Origin: Planotetraspora silvatica
GTDB taxonomy: Bacteria; Actinomycetota; Actinomycetes; Streptosporangiales; Streptosporangiaceae
Reading direction: 5' to 3'
Assembly (NCBI RefSeq): GCF_016863315.1
Contig: NZ_BOOQ01000050.1
Coordinates: 44,206 to 108,205, forward strand
DNA length: 64,000 bases
This document shows positions 44,855 through 55,324 of this stretch, in pieces; positions within the stretch are counted from its first letter, which is position 1, and every line of letters starts with the position of its first letter. The notes under the pieces were generated by a model. The model searched no databases, was not told where the DNA came from, and saw only the letters and a program-made list of their open reading frames with translations. The position numbers and the translations under genes are program-made.

Positions 44855-45298
44855 TCAGGTGACGCGGGTGTCATACTCCTCGCGATTGGCGAGCACCTCG
44901 TCCATGTGCGCCTCGGCCCAAGCCTTGACGCCGCGCATCATGTGGTGGAGCGAGAGACCCAGGTCGGTCAGCTCGTAGGTGACGGTGACCGGCACGGTCG
45001 CCGTCACGGTGCGGGTGACCAGGCCGTCGCGCTCGAGGGAGCGCAGCGTCTGAGTGAGCATCTTCTGACTGACCCCGGCCAGCCGGCGGGCCAACTCCGA
45101 GTAGCGCATCGCTCGCGGCTCGCCGACGCGGTTGCTGCCGGAGGCGTGCGGGCCGTCGCTGCCGAGAGCCGCCAGGACCAGCGTCACCCACTTGTCGGAG
45201 ATCCGGTCGAGTAGCCGGCGGCTGGGGCAGCCTGCCAGGAACGCGTCGTAGTCCGCCTGCGCCTGAGCCCGCTTCTGCGCCGCCGTCAGTGTTGGCAT
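44855..45298 (-). CDS. HxlR family transcriptional regulator
   Basis: 147 residues: CPSRRLLDRISDKWVTLVLAALGSDG, YSELARRLAGVSQKMLTQTLRSLERDGLVTRTV, and TYELTDLGLSLHHMMRGVKAWAE. The conserved Cys (AGCPSR) precedes the winged helix. It is divergent from the quinone-reductase-like gene at 45422 and very probably regulates it. The ATG at 45298 has AAGGAG upstream. Confidence 0.93.
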   Translation of the reverse strand: MPTLTAAQKRAQAQADYDAFLAGCPSRRLLDRISDKWVTLVLAALGSDGPHASGSNRVGEPRAMRYSELARRLAGVSQKMLTQTLRSLERDGLVTRTVTATVPVTVTYELTDLGLSLHHMMRGVKAWAEAHMDEVLANREEYDTRVT

Positions 45299-45337
45299 CG
45301 GCTGCTCCTTCCTACCGGGCGGTGCCCTACGCACCCT

Positions 45338-45371
45338 GAGGTGCCTACTTCCTAATGGAGAGTTACCCCTC
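45338..45371. promoter_or_regulatory. Imperfect dyad in the HxlR/quinone-reductase promoter
   Basis: GAGGTGCCTACTTCCT and AGAGTTACCCCTC form a loose dyad in the 123-nt divergent region. Similar to the HxlR operator near 38624 in having GGTGCC. Weak evidence. Confidence 0.35.
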
Positions 45372-45421
45372 AATAGTGATGTTGGACGACCGCAGAACAC
45401 AAGCCCACAAGGAGCGAACCC

Positions 45422-46339
45422 ATGAGCATGTCAACCTTCCGCACCGCCGTCGTGCGCACCCCGGGCGGACCCGGCTCGATCGAGATCATTGAGGTTCCCG
45501 TCGCCGAGCCCGGGCCCGGCGAGGTCCGGATCGAGATCGCCGCCGCGCCGGTCAACCCCGTCGACCTCGGGGTCGCGGGTGGCTTCTTCCACGCCATGGG
45601 GTTGATCGATCAGCCGGAGCGTACCGGCCTGGGCTGGGACTTCGCCGGCATCGTCGTAGCCACCGGCCGCGGCGCAGACCTGGCCGTCGGTACCCGGGTC
45701 GCCGGTCTGGTGGTCGGGTTCGACCGCGACTTCGGCACCTACGCCGAGCAGCTCGTCGTGCCGGCCGCCGGCCTCGCCGTCGTGCCCGACGGGCTGGACC
45801 TGGTCGCGGCGTCGACGGTGCCGCTCAACGGGCTGGCCGCGGCGCAGATCGTCGACCTGCTCGGCGACGCGCCCACCGGCGGTGACCGACTGCTGGTGAC
45901 CGGGGCGGCCGGTGCGGCCGGGGGGTACGTCTCCTCGCTCGCACAGGACCGCGGCTGGCGGGTGACCGGCCTGGCCCGAGCCGAGGACGAGGAGTTCGTC
46001 CGCAGCCTCGGCGCCGGCTTCACCACGCAAGCCGAGTCGGGCTGGGACGCGGTTGCCGACGGTGCCGCACTGCAGGAGCAGGGTCTCGCCTTGGTCCGCG
46101 ACGGCGGGGCGTTCGTCGGCGTCCGGCCGAACGCCGTGCCGGCCACGGAGCGCGGGATCACCGTAGCCGCCGTGGTGACGCACCCCGACGGCCCGCGATT
46201 GGGCGACCTGCTCGCCCGCACCGCGTCCGGCGAACTGCCGGCTCGAGTGCACACCGTCGTGCCGCTGGAACAGGTCGCCGACGCCCACCGGGCCGTGGCG
46301 AAGGGTGGGGTGCGCGGTCGCTACGTGCTCCAGCCCTGA
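45422..46339 (+). CDS. NADP-dependent quinone oxidoreductase/zinc-free MDR family
   Basis: 305 residues of the medium-chain reductase family without zinc ligands: IEVPVAEPGPGEVRIEIAAAPVNPVDLGVAGG, GLGWDFAGIVVATGRGADLAVG, and the nucleotide motif LVTGAAGAAGGYVSSLAQDRGWRVTGLAR. It is expected to reduce quinones or enones with NADPH. The ATG at 45422 has AAGGAG upstream. HxlR-linked reductases of this type often respond to electrophile stress. Confidence 0.9.
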   Translation: MSMSTFRTAVVRTPGGPGSIEIIEVPVAEPGPGEVRIEIAAAPVNPVDLGVAGGFFHAMGLIDQPERTGLGWDFAGIVVATGRGADLAVGTRVAGLVVGFDRDFGTYAEQLVVPAAGLAVVPDGLDLVAASTVPLNGLAAAQIVDLLGDAPTGGDRLLVTGAAGAAGGYVSSLAQDRGWRVTGLARAEDEEFVRSLGAGFTTQAESGWDAVADGAALQEQGLALVRDGGAFVGVRPNAVPATERGITVAAVVTHPDGPRLGDLLARTASGELPARVHTVVPLEQVADAHRAVAKGGVRGRYVLQP

Positions 46340-46667
46340 CCGGCGACTTCCAGCTCGACGATCCGACCGGTGACGTCATCGGGATGATCATCGCGGTCAA
46401 CGGCCGCATTCAGCCTTGGGCTCAACCGAACCCACATCAACTATCATCACAAAGGCATCCTTTGCGATCAACGCTAGATCTCGAGCGCAAGGCTTCGATC
46501 CGACCAGGGCCGCGTACAGCGGCAGCCATGGGCTCACGGTGATCAACTTGCTCCGCCGAAGTTGCAGCAGTCCGAACCGGGGGATCTGTTCGGGCCGTTG
46601 GTAGCTTGATCGCGTGCGCCCCGCACTCACACGCCCTGCCGGCAGGCCGGAGCAAGGAGGGAACACG
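46340..46667. other. Intergenic region without a recognised gene
   Basis: 328 nt. A TAGCTT box lies near 46602-46607, just before a GTG at 46614 that is in frame with the ROK gene; however, the better ribosome-binding site belongs to the GTG at 46668. A short open stretch just after the reductase stop (DFQLDDPTGDVIGMIIAVNG) has no identified relative. Confidence 0.4.
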
Positions 46668-47960
46668 GTGTCCAGGCGCATGAGCACTCCGTCGGCGGCG
46701 CAGATCCGTTGGATCAACGCCGCCGCGATCTACGAGGCCATGCGTGCGCGGGAGTCCTGCACCGCCGGGGATCTCATGACGGCCACCGGTCTGTCGCGCC
46801 CGACCGTCCACACGACGTGCGACTGGCTCATCGCCCAGGGTCTCGTGGCCGAAGTGATCACCGATCTCGTCCAGGACGCGCAGCCGGGCCGCCCCGCCCG
46901 CCGCTATCAGATCAACCCCCGCGCCGGGTTCGTCCTCGCGCTCGACATCCGGGAGAGCCGGGTCACGGGGGCCGTCGCCGACCTGACCGGCGGGATCTGC
47001 GACGAACTGTCGCGCGACATCACCGCCGACCCGAGCCTGCGATCACAGGCAGCCGTCCACGCGCCGTCGATCGCCCACGACCTCGTCGAACTCGCCGGTA
47101 TCGATCCTGGCTTGGTGTGGCAGGTCTGCGTGAGCATCCCCGCGCCCGTCCAATCTCGCGAGTACGCCCCCTCGACCGCCGCCCAGTATCGGGCGGGCAC
47201 CCGGGACGTGATCACTGAGCTCGAAGAGACCCTCCCGTGGCCGGTGGTCGCCGAGAACGACGCCAACCTGGCGATGATCGGCGAGCAGTGGCAGGGCGCC
47301 GCCCACCACCACGACAACGCCGTGCTCCTCGACGTGTGCGAGAACGGCTTCGGGGCCGGGCTCATCGTCAACGGCCGCCTCGTGCGGGGCAGCAACGGCC
47401 TGGCCGGCGAGATGACGTCCGTCGACCTGCTGTCCGGAATGGGTCCCGCCGGAGGGGTGACACGCAAGGTGGCCCAACTCGGAGCCGACGTGGTCCGCGA
47501 CGCGCGTGACGCCTCCGGTGCGGATCCGTCCCCGGCGGAGACGGGGGCACTCGTCCACCTCGCGCACGGCGATCCCGAGCAGGTGACTGACGAGATGGTG
47601 TTCGCCGCACTCGACGTCGGCGACCCCGCCGCCCAGAGAATCGCCGACCAGGTGGGCGCGATCGTGGCACGTCCCATCGCGATGCTGGCCACGCTGCTCG
47701 ACCCGGAGTTGGTCGTCATCTGTGGACTTTCGGCCGAGGCCGCCGACCGGCTGATGCCACCGATCGAAGAGCAGACGCTGGAGCTCTACCGCAGGCTCGC
47801 CACCCCGCCGCCGCGGCTGGCGATGTCAGCCCTCGGCAGCAGGGCGACCGTCATCGGCGGAGTGCGCCGCGCGCTCAACGAGGTCGAGAGCCGGCTGTTC
47901 GGGTCACCTCACAGCGAGCGCTGGCCGGCCACGACCCTTCGCGCCGCCGACGCCCGGTAG
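46668..47960 (+). CDS. ROK family transcriptional regulator
   Basis: 430 residues. An N-terminal winged helix (LMTATGLSRPTVHTTCDWLIAQGLV) is followed by a ROK sugar-kinase-like domain (VAENDANLAMIGEQW, LLDVCENGFGAGLIVNGRLVRG). The usual Cys-X-Cys zinc motif of ROK kinases is not seen, in line with a regulator. It lies upstream of the sugar ABC/beta-glucosidase operon and is its most likely repressor. The GTG at 46668 has AAGGAGGG 7 nt upstream; GTG 46614 is a leaderless alternative. Confidence 0.9.
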   Translation: MSRRMSTPSAAQIRWINAAAIYEAMRARESCTAGDLMTATGLSRPTVHTTCDWLIAQGLVAEVITDLVQDAQPGRPARRYQINPRAGFVLALDIRESRVTGAVADLTGGICDELSRDITADPSLRSQAAVHAPSIAHDLVELAGIDPGLVWQVCVSIPAPVQSREYAPSTAAQYRAGTRDVITELEETLPWPVVAENDANLAMIGEQWQGAAHHHDNAVLLDVCENGFGAGLIVNGRLVRGSNGLAGEMTSVDLLSGMGPAGGVTRKVAQLGADVVRDARDASGADPSPAETGALVHLAHGDPEQVTDEMVFAALDVGDPAAQRIADQVGAIVARPIAMLATLLDPELVVICGLSAEAADRLMPPIEEQTLELYRRLATPPPRLAMSALGSRATVIGGVRRALNEVESRLFGSPHSERWPATTLRAADAR

Positions 47961-48147
47961 TCCCCAGGTCCGCTCTCCACTGACGCGCCTTCGGCCTTCG
48001 ATGCCTGCCGTACGCGTCTGATCCCGCGGGTGCGGGATGTCCCCTCCTGGTCCCGGCTTGCGGGCGCGCTCCCATGACGCGGCCGCCGTCCGCGGGGACA
48101 TTGGCCAGGCCGTCCTGGCAGCCCCTGGCCGTTCGCCATTTCGACCG

Positions 48148-48177
48148 TTGACGCCCCGATCTACGTGGGGCTATGGT
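48148..48177 (+). promoter_or_regulatory. Promoter candidate with an internal palindrome
   Basis: TTGACG (48148-48153), an 18-nt spacer and TATGGT (48172-48177). The spacer is itself palindromic (GCCCC...GGGGC), so a regulator could sit between the two boxes. If used for the sugar operon, the leader would exceed 650 nt. Confidence 0.4.
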
Positions 48178-48552
48178 ATCGAAAAACCTTTAATAAATAC
48201 CCCTTCGTAACATTGCGGTAACACCCCTCCACTAGCTCGCAACACGACCGAGGCAGTCGGCACCCGCGGACGGATACGGAAGCTTCGCGGCACCGAGGAC
48301 GCCACATACGAGACCCCCACTCGTCGGCATCACTGCGCCGTCTCAGCGCGCTCGCACCGAGGGGGCCTCTCCATACCGAGAAAGACTCCAGTGAGACACG
48401 ACAAGCTGATGATCGCCGTTGCCGTCCCGTCCCTCACGACGCCGGCCACCCACGGCCGAGGCCCCACCGGATGGAACGCCCGGGGCGACCAAGCTGAGCA
48501 AGTGTCAAACTAAAACGGACATTAATGATGCAAACGTGACAATTGACACCAT

Positions 48553-48572
48553 AGCTTCTTAAATAGGAAGCT
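48553..48572. promoter_or_regulatory. Operator candidate near the sugar operon
   Basis: AGCTTC-N8-GAAGCT palindrome directly after TTGACA (48543-48548), in an AT-rich island. GTGTCAA (48502-48508) and TTGACAC (48543-48549) also form an inverted pair. It is a plausible ROK-type site controlling the operon at 48866. Confidence 0.45.
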
Positions 48573-48865
48573 TGTACGCGGTCGAGCCCCAGCCACCGTA
48601 GTCGGGCCGCAGGTGCCCCCCAGTAGTCGTGCTCCTGTCTGGGCCGGAGGCCGCGCCCGACGGTGATGTGACCGGGAGACGGCAGCCGAGTCCGCTCGGC
48701 GGCCCCGGGGCGATCAACCACGCGATCGACGACACCGCCGGGCCTGCCGGTCCGGCACGCAATGAACTTGTCCACCCCTCATATCAGCCACCGCTGATCC
48801 AATCCCCCGACCCGCACCGCCTGGGAGGGCGAAGCGGTCCCTTCCAGAATTAGTGAGGAACAACC

Positions 48866-50176
48866 GTGCTCACACGCAAGCCGTACGTCTTCGCCGTCGC
48901 AGGCGCTCTCATGTTCGCCGCCGCGGCCTGCGGCAGCAGCGACTCGTCCGACAGCGGGTCCGCCGCCGCCCCGGCTTCCATCACCTACTGGGCGTCCAAC
49001 CAGGGCACGAGCCTGGAGAGCGACAAGCAGATCCTCCAGCCGGAGCTCGACCGGTTCACCAAGGAGACCGGCATCAAGGTGAACCTCGAGGTCGTCCCCT
49101 GGTCCGACCTGCTCAACCGCATCCTGGCCGCGGCCACCTCAGGCAAGGGCCCTGACGTCGTCAACATCGGCAACACCTGGTCGGCCTCCCTGCAGGCGAC
49201 AGGCGCGTTCGTTCCGCTCGACGACGCCCAGTTGAACGCTCTCGGCGGCAAGGCGCGCTTCCTCGGCCCGAGCCTCGCGGCGACGGGCGCCCCCGGACAG
49301 CCCCCGGTGGGCGCGCCCCTCTACAGCACGGCCTACGCCCTCTACTACAACAAGCAGATGTTCAAGGACGCCGGCATCGCGGACGCGCCGAAGACCTGGG
49401 ACGAGCTGGTCGCCGACGGCAAGAAGCTCACCAAGGACGGCAAGTGGGGCCTGGCCGTCGAGGGCGCCAGCGTCAGCGAGAACGCCCACATGATCTTCAC
49501 CCTCGGTCAGCAGCACGGCGGTGACCTGTTCGACAGCTCGGGCAAGTCGCAGTTCGACTCGCCGGCGAACGTGGCCGCCGTCAAGCAGTACCTGGACTTC
49601 ATCGCAACGGACAAGATCACCAACCCGAGCGACGCCGCCTACTCCAACGGCACCGAGGCGCTTCAGGACTTCATCGGCGGCAAGGCCGCGATGGTGATGT
49701 GGCAGTCGGCCAGCGGCACGCTGAAGACGGGCGGCATGACCCCCGACGACTACGGCGTCGCGCCGATCCCGCTGCCCGACCCCTCCTCGGGTGGCAAGCA
49801 GGTCGACAGCATGGTCGGCGGCATCAACATCTCCGTCTTCAACAGCGCCGCCAACAAGGACGGCGCGCTGAAGTTCGTGAATTTCATGACCAGCAAGCAG
49901 ACGCAGCAGGACCTCAACAAGGCCTACGGCTCGCTGCCGACGGTCACCGACGCCTACGACGACCCGGCGTTCCAGACCCCGGAGATCAAGACGTACCAGC
50001 AGATCCTCGCCAACACGGCCGCCCCGCTGCCCCAGGTCGCCAATGAGAGCCAGTTCGAGACCCTGGTCGGCAATGCGATGAACCAGCTGTTCGCGGACGC
50101 CGCGAGCGGCAAGCCGATCACTGACGAGTCCGTGAAGGCCAAGCTCACCGAGGCCAACCAGCAGATGGCCGGCTGA
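48866..50176 (+). CDS. Extracellular sugar-binding lipoprotein (ABC importer)
   Basis: 436 residues with a lipoprotein signal (FAVAGALMFAAAACG; Cys about residue 22) and the type 1 solute-binding fold: VNLEVVPWSDLLNRILAAATSGKGPDVVNIGNTW, YALYYNKQMFKDAGI, and GTEALQDFIGGKAAMVM. It captures an oligosaccharide outside the membrane and delivers it to the permeases encoded next. The neighbouring GH1 glucosidase suggests beta-glucosides such as cellobiose. The GTG start has GAGGAAC upstream. Confidence 0.93.
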   Translation: MLTRKPYVFAVAGALMFAAAACGSSDSSDSGSAAAPASITYWASNQGTSLESDKQILQPELDRFTKETGIKVNLEVVPWSDLLNRILAAATSGKGPDVVNIGNTWSASLQATGAFVPLDDAQLNALGGKARFLGPSLAATGAPGQPPVGAPLYSTAYALYYNKQMFKDAGIADAPKTWDELVADGKKLTKDGKWGLAVEGASVSENAHMIFTLGQQHGGDLFDSSGKSQFDSPANVAAVKQYLDFIATDKITNPSDAAYSNGTEALQDFIGGKAAMVMWQSASGTLKTGGMTPDDYGVAPIPLPDPSSGGKQVDSMVGGINISVFNSAANKDGALKFVNFMTSKQTQQDLNKAYGSLPTVTDAYDDPAFQTPEIKTYQQILANTAAPLPQVANESQFETLVGNAMNQLFADAASGKPITDESVKAKLTEANQQMAG

Positions 50177-50264
50177 ACCGACCTGCCCCGTGGTGCCGGG
50201 CGGTGACAACGACCGCCCGGCATCACGTGCCCGACCACGAAGATCGAAGATCGGAAGGACGTCA

Positions 50265-51281
50265 ATGGTCGTGTCCGCCACGTCCCGGCCCGGCAGGGGA
50301 CGGGGATCCGGAGACCCGGGGAGGCCTCCGCCACCATCCAGAGGTGGGCGGGGCCGGGTCACCGCCTGGCTGCCGGTGAGGCTGCGCCGTCTCGGCCTGC
50401 CGTACCTGCTGATCCTGCCCGCCCTCCTGCTGGAGTTGCTCGTCCACCTGATTCCGATGCTGATCGGGATCGGCATGAGCTTCATCAAGCTCACCCAGTT
50501 CTACATACGGAACTGGTCGGCGGCCCCCTCCGCAGGGTGGTCGAACTATCACCTGGCGGTGGACTTCAACGGCCCCGTCGGCCGCTCGCTGCTCCACTCG
50601 TTCTTCGTGACCGTCGGGTTCACCTTGCTGACGGTCGCGCTGTCCTGGTTCTTCGGGATGGCCGGAGCCGTGCTGATGCAGGGGGAATTCCGCGGGCGGG
50701 GCTTCCTCCGCGCGCTGTTCCTCGTGCCGTACGCGCTGCCCGTCTACGCCGGCGTGATCACCTGGAGCTTCCTGCTGCAGCGCGACTCGGGGCTCGTCAA
50801 CCACGTGCTGGTGGACCAGCTGCACCTGTTCGGCGACAAGCCGTTCTGGCTCATCGGGCAGAACAGCTTCGCCTCCATCGTCGTGGTGTCGCTGTGGCGC
50901 TGGTGGCCGTTCGCCTTCCTGGTGCTGATGGCGGGCCTGCAGAACATCCCCCGGGACCTGTACGAGGCGTCGGCGATCGACGGCGCGGGATGGATGCGGC
51001 AGCTGCGGTCGGTCACGCTTCCCATGCTGCGCCCGGTCAACCAGGTGCTGGTCCTGGTCCTGTTCCTGTGGACCTTCAACGACTTCAACACGCCGTACGT
51101 GCTGTTCGGGAAGACGGCGCCCCAAGAGGCCGACCTGATCTCGATCCACATCTACCAGAGCTCGTTCGTCACCTGGAATTTCGGAACCGGCTCGGCCATG
51201 TCCGTGCTGCTCCTGCTGTTCCTGCTGCTGGTCACGGCGGTCTACCTGCTGATCACTTCGCGGAGGAGGAGCGATGCGTGA
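50265..51281 (+). CDS. Sugar ABC transporter permease (MalF-like)
   Basis: 338 residues. A Gly/Arg/Pro-rich cytoplasmic N-terminus is followed by six membrane helices (LLILPALLLELLVHLIPMLIGIGMSF and later segments) and the EAA loop (YEASAIDGAGWMRQLRSVTLPML) that contacts the ATPase. It pairs with the second permease, whose start overlaps by 8 nt. No ATPase gene is present here, so a shared MsiK-type ATPase is probably used. The ATG at 50265 has GAAGGACG upstream. Confidence 0.92.
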   Translation: MVVSATSRPGRGRGSGDPGRPPPPSRGGRGRVTAWLPVRLRRLGLPYLLILPALLLELLVHLIPMLIGIGMSFIKLTQFYIRNWSAAPSAGWSNYHLAVDFNGPVGRSLLHSFFVTVGFTLLTVALSWFFGMAGAVLMQGEFRGRGFLRALFLVPYALPVYAGVITWSFLLQRDSGLVNHVLVDQLHLFGDKPFWLIGQNSFASIVVVSLWRWWPFAFLVLMAGLQNIPRDLYEASAIDGAGWMRQLRSVTLPMLRPVNQVLVLVLFLWTFNDFNTPYVLFGKTAPQEADLISIHIYQSSFVTWNFGTGSAMSVLLLLFLLLVTAVYLLITSRRRSDA

Positions 51282-52113
51282 CCCCAAATGGCTGAAGTGG
51301 GTGCGCATCATCGGGCTCGGCCTGCTCGGCCTGTTCACGGTGACGCCGATCTACGTGATGATCACGTCGTCGATCAAGCCGTTGAAGGACGTCCAGGGGG
51401 ACTTCCACTGGATCCCCACGACGATCACCTTCAGTGCCTTTCACGACATGTGGTCGACGGTGCCCCTGGCGCACTACTTCGTCAACAGCCTCATCGTGTC
51501 GACCATCGCGTCGGTGGTCTCGGTGGTGGTCGCGATCTTCGCGGCCTACGCCGTCAGCCGCTTCCGGTTCGCCGGGCGCAGGGCCTTCTCCATCACGGTT
51601 CTGTCGACCCAGATGTTCCCCGGCATTCTGTTCCTGCTGCCGCTCTTCTTGATCTACGTGAACCTCGGCAGCGCGATCGGTGTCGACCTGTACGCGAGCC
51701 GCACCGGCCTGATCATCACGTACCTGACGTTCTCGCTGCCGTTCTCGATCTGGATGCTGGTCGGCTACTTCGACTCCATCCCCGTCGCGCTCGACGAGGC
51801 CGCCAAGGTCGACGGCAGCGGGCCGATCGGCGCGCTGATCCGCGTCGTCATCCCCGCCGCGACCCCCGGCATCATCGCCGTCCTCATCTACGCGTTCATG
51901 AGCGCGTGGGGCGAGGTGCTGTTCGCCTCGGTCATGACCGACGAGGCGAGCCGGACGCTCGCCGTCGGCCTGCAGGGATACGCCACACAGAACAACGTCT
52001 ACTGGAACCAGATCATGGCGGCCTCGCTGGTCGTCAGCATCCCGGTGGTGGCCGGGTTCCTGCTGCTCCAGCGCTATCTCGTGCAGGGGCTCACCGCGGG
52101 CGCGGTCAAGTGA
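51274..52113 (+). CDS. Sugar ABC transporter permease (MalG-like)
   Basis: 279 residues with six membrane helices ([28 protein letters not shown] at the start) and the EAA loop ([27 protein letters not shown]). The typical carbohydrate-permease N-terminal segment [14 protein letters not shown] is present. It forms the channel with the upstream permease. Confidence 0.93.
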   Translation: MRDPKWLKWVRIIGLGLLGLFTVTPIYVMITSSIKPLKDVQGDFHWIPTTITFSAFHDMWSTVPLAHYFVNSLIVSTIASVVSVVVAIFAAYAVSRFRFAGRRAFSITVLSTQMFPGILFLLPLFLIYVNLGSAIGVDLYASRTGLIITYLTFSLPFSIWMLVGYFDSIPVALDEAAKVDGSGPIGALIRVVIPAATPGIIAVLIYAFMSAWGEVLFASVMTDEASRTLAVGLQGYATQNNVYWNQIMAASLVVSIPVVAGFLLLQRYLVQGLTAGAVK

Positions 52114-52180
52114 CCCGTTCCGATCCGCACGACGCGATCCATCAGCGCACCACTCACCGCACAACGAGGGAGAACAACTC

Positions 52181-53554
<1,374 letters not shown>

Positions 53555-53570
53555 GCCCCGTCAGGTCGTT

Positions 53571-53610
53571 CCGTAGTCCGTCAGGTCAGGCATTCCCTGG
53601 CGGACTACGG
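53571..53610 (+). terminator. Terminator hairpin after the beta-glucosidase gene
   Basis: Perfect 10-bp arms (CCGTAGTCCG / CGGACTACGG), extended by CAG/CTG after one unpaired base, 17 nt past the stop. It closes the sugar-uptake operon. Confidence 0.75.
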
Positions 53611-53747
53611 GCGTTCCCCGGCGTCCTGTGGCGCTGGGGGGCGGCCGACTACTGGTCGGCGGCGCGGTCCTATGTTCGTCCGGTCTTTACAGTGGGCGAC
53701 GCCGGCGCAGACGTCCGACTCGGCCTTCAGCACCCAGGAGTGGCTCC

Positions 53748-54677
53748 ATGGATCGATACCTTCTGCCTGGACAATCGGCGGAGTTGTACGTGCTCGATGT
53801 GAACACGGGTGACCGGAGGCTGGTGTACCGGTCGTCGGACGTGCTGTTCGAGGCGCCCAACTGGAGCAGCGACGGGCAATGGCTCGTCATCAACGCCGAC
53901 GGGCTCCTGTTCCGCCTTCCCGTTTCCGGCGGCACCGAGTTGGAACAGATCGACCTCGGCGGTGTGCCGCCGATCAACAACGACCATGTCCTCAGCCCGG
54001 ACGCCGCGACTGTTTATGTGTCGGCCGAGGATGGTCATATCTACGCGGTACCCATGACGGGAGGCCGCCCCCGGCGCGTGACGAATGACCACGGACCGGA
54101 TTTCGCTCACTACCTGCACGGGATCTCCCCGGATGGCACGTCCTTGGCGTACATCGGGTTGCAACGTCGCGGCGACCGGCAGCCCATCACGAACGTCTAT
54201 CTCATCCCCGTCACCGGCGGAGCGGATCAGCAGTTGACGGACGACGGCTTCCCCGACGACGGATCGGAGTTCGGCCCCGACGGCCGGTGGATCTACTTCA
54301 ATTCGGAACGTGCGGCTTCCGCTCCCGGCCACGCGCAACTGTTCCGTATGACCTCGGATGGATCGACGACGGAGCAGCTCACCAGCGATGAGCGGGTGAA
54401 CTGGTTTCCCCACCCGTCCCCGGACGGCACGCGGATCGCCTACATCAGCTTTCCGCCCGGCACCCTGGGTCATCCACCGAATGTGGATGTGATCGTCCGG
54501 ATGCTCGATCACGACGGTATTCGCGATCTCACTCACCTGTTCGGCGGCCAGGGGACGATGAACGTGCCGAGCTGGGATCCGACCGGCAATTCGATCGCCT
54601 ACGTGGCTTATCCCTTTGGGCAGCGCCTCGAGCATCCTGACAAGATGACGATCAGGCTCAGCGAGATCGACCTGTGA
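53748..54677 (+). CDS. TolB-like beta-propeller protein
   Basis: 309 residues of WD40-like TolB repeats: APNWSSDGQWLVINADGLLFRLPVSGG, LSPDAATVYVSAEDGHIYAVPMTGG, FGPDGRWIYFNSERA, PSPDGTRIAYISFPPG, WDPTGNSIAYVAYPFG. About five blades. No signal peptide or catalytic domain, so it may bind a ligand or protein in the cytoplasm. The ATG at 53748 has a GGAG site. It ends just before a strong terminator. Confidence 0.88.
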   Translation: MDRYLLPGQSAELYVLDVNTGDRRLVYRSSDVLFEAPNWSSDGQWLVINADGLLFRLPVSGGTELEQIDLGGVPPINNDHVLSPDAATVYVSAEDGHIYAVPMTGGRPRRVTNDHGPDFAHYLHGISPDGTSLAYIGLQRRGDRQPITNVYLIPVTGGADQQLTDDGFPDDGSEFGPDGRWIYFNSERAASAPGHAQLFRMTSDGSTTEQLTSDERVNWFPHPSPDGTRIAYISFPPGTLGHPPNVDVIVRMLDHDGIRDLTHLFGGQGTMNVPSWDPTGNSIAYVAYPFGQRLEHPDKMTIRLSEIDL

Positions 54678-54726
54678 ATCCATTCGACATCATTCACCCT
54701 CCGCCTTGCTGCACTTAAGTCCAATG

Positions 54727-54762
54727 AAAAGCATCCGAGCCCAACTGGACTCGGATGCTTTT
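54727..54762. terminator. Rho-independent terminator (bidirectional)
   Basis: 13-bp perfect arms (AAAAGCATCCGAG / CTCGGATGCTTTT) with a U-rich 3' end in both directions, between the TolB-like gene and the leftward MFS remnant. Confidence 0.92.
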
Positions 54763-54792
54763 ATTCCATTTCCCGCGATCAGCCATCTGTCG

Positions 54793-55320
54793 TTACGTCC
54801 CGGGAGGGGACGCGACCCTCGGGAGGATCTGGACGGCGGCGGCCACGACGATGCAAAGCCCCACCAGGAGATCGAGCCCGAGAGTAAAGGCGTGCGCGTA
54901 GGCGCCAGAGGCGGGCTGGGCGTCGAGAGAACCGTAGAAGACGGCCCCGATGACGGCCACGCCGATCGCGTTACCGGCCTGCTGGGCGGTGTTGAGGACA
55001 CCGGAGGCCGCGGCGGCGTGCCGGGGATCGGTGCCGGCCAGCACGATCGCGGGTAGCGGTGCCATCACGAACCCCATCCCCGCCCCAGCGATGAACAGGC
55101 CGGGGATGACCCAGGCGATGGTGTGCAGGGCGCCGAAGAGGGTGGTGGCGACGAGGACGGCGTACCCGCCGGCAGCCACCGACGTGCCGACGGTGATGAC
55201 CTGACGGCCGAGCCGGGCCGCGATCCGGCCCGACAAGGCCGAGGAGGCGAAGTAGCCGATGCCCAGTGGCAGGAAGACCAGACCGGAGTCCAAGGCGGAA
55301 AGGCAGACGGCCATCGCCAG
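54793..55320 (-). pseudogene. MFS transporter (DHA2 drug-efflux type), 5' half deleted
   Basis: The C-terminal about 175 residues of an EmrB/QacA-type 14-helix drug exporter: SALDSGLVFLPLGIGYFA, SGRIAARLGRQVITVGT, PGLFIAGAGMGFVMAPLPAIVLAG and AAAASGVLNTAQQAGNAIGVAVIG. The first eight or so helices are missing. At about 55325 it meets the truncated LuxR gene on the other strand. Confidence 0.8.
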
Positions 55321-55324
55321 CACG

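Larger units (their letters stand above)
47961..48865. other. Long regulatory region upstream of the sugar-uptake operon
   Basis: 905 nt without a clear gene. It includes an AT-rich patch (48181-48215), a promoter-like pair (48148-48177) and a palindrome (48553-48572). A GTG near 48393 opens about 40 codons beginning like a signal peptide (MRHDKLMIAVAV) but ends without a domain, perhaps a remnant of a secreted protein. Confidence 0.5.

Noticed and set aside
48240..48390. Possible riboswitch (ydaO-like) before the secreted-protein-like start
   Set aside because: Hallmark sequences of the c-di-AMP riboswitch could not be found; only loose G/C hairpins.
48393..48512. Short secreted-protein-like frame (MRHDKLMIAVAV start)
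   Set aside because: Has an N-terminus like a signal peptide but no following domain and a weak ribosome-binding site. Kept only as a possible remnant.
49139..50494. 451-residue minus-strand frame across the sugar-binding protein
   Set aside because: Antisense to a lipoprotein and a permease with clear motifs; low-complexity composition.
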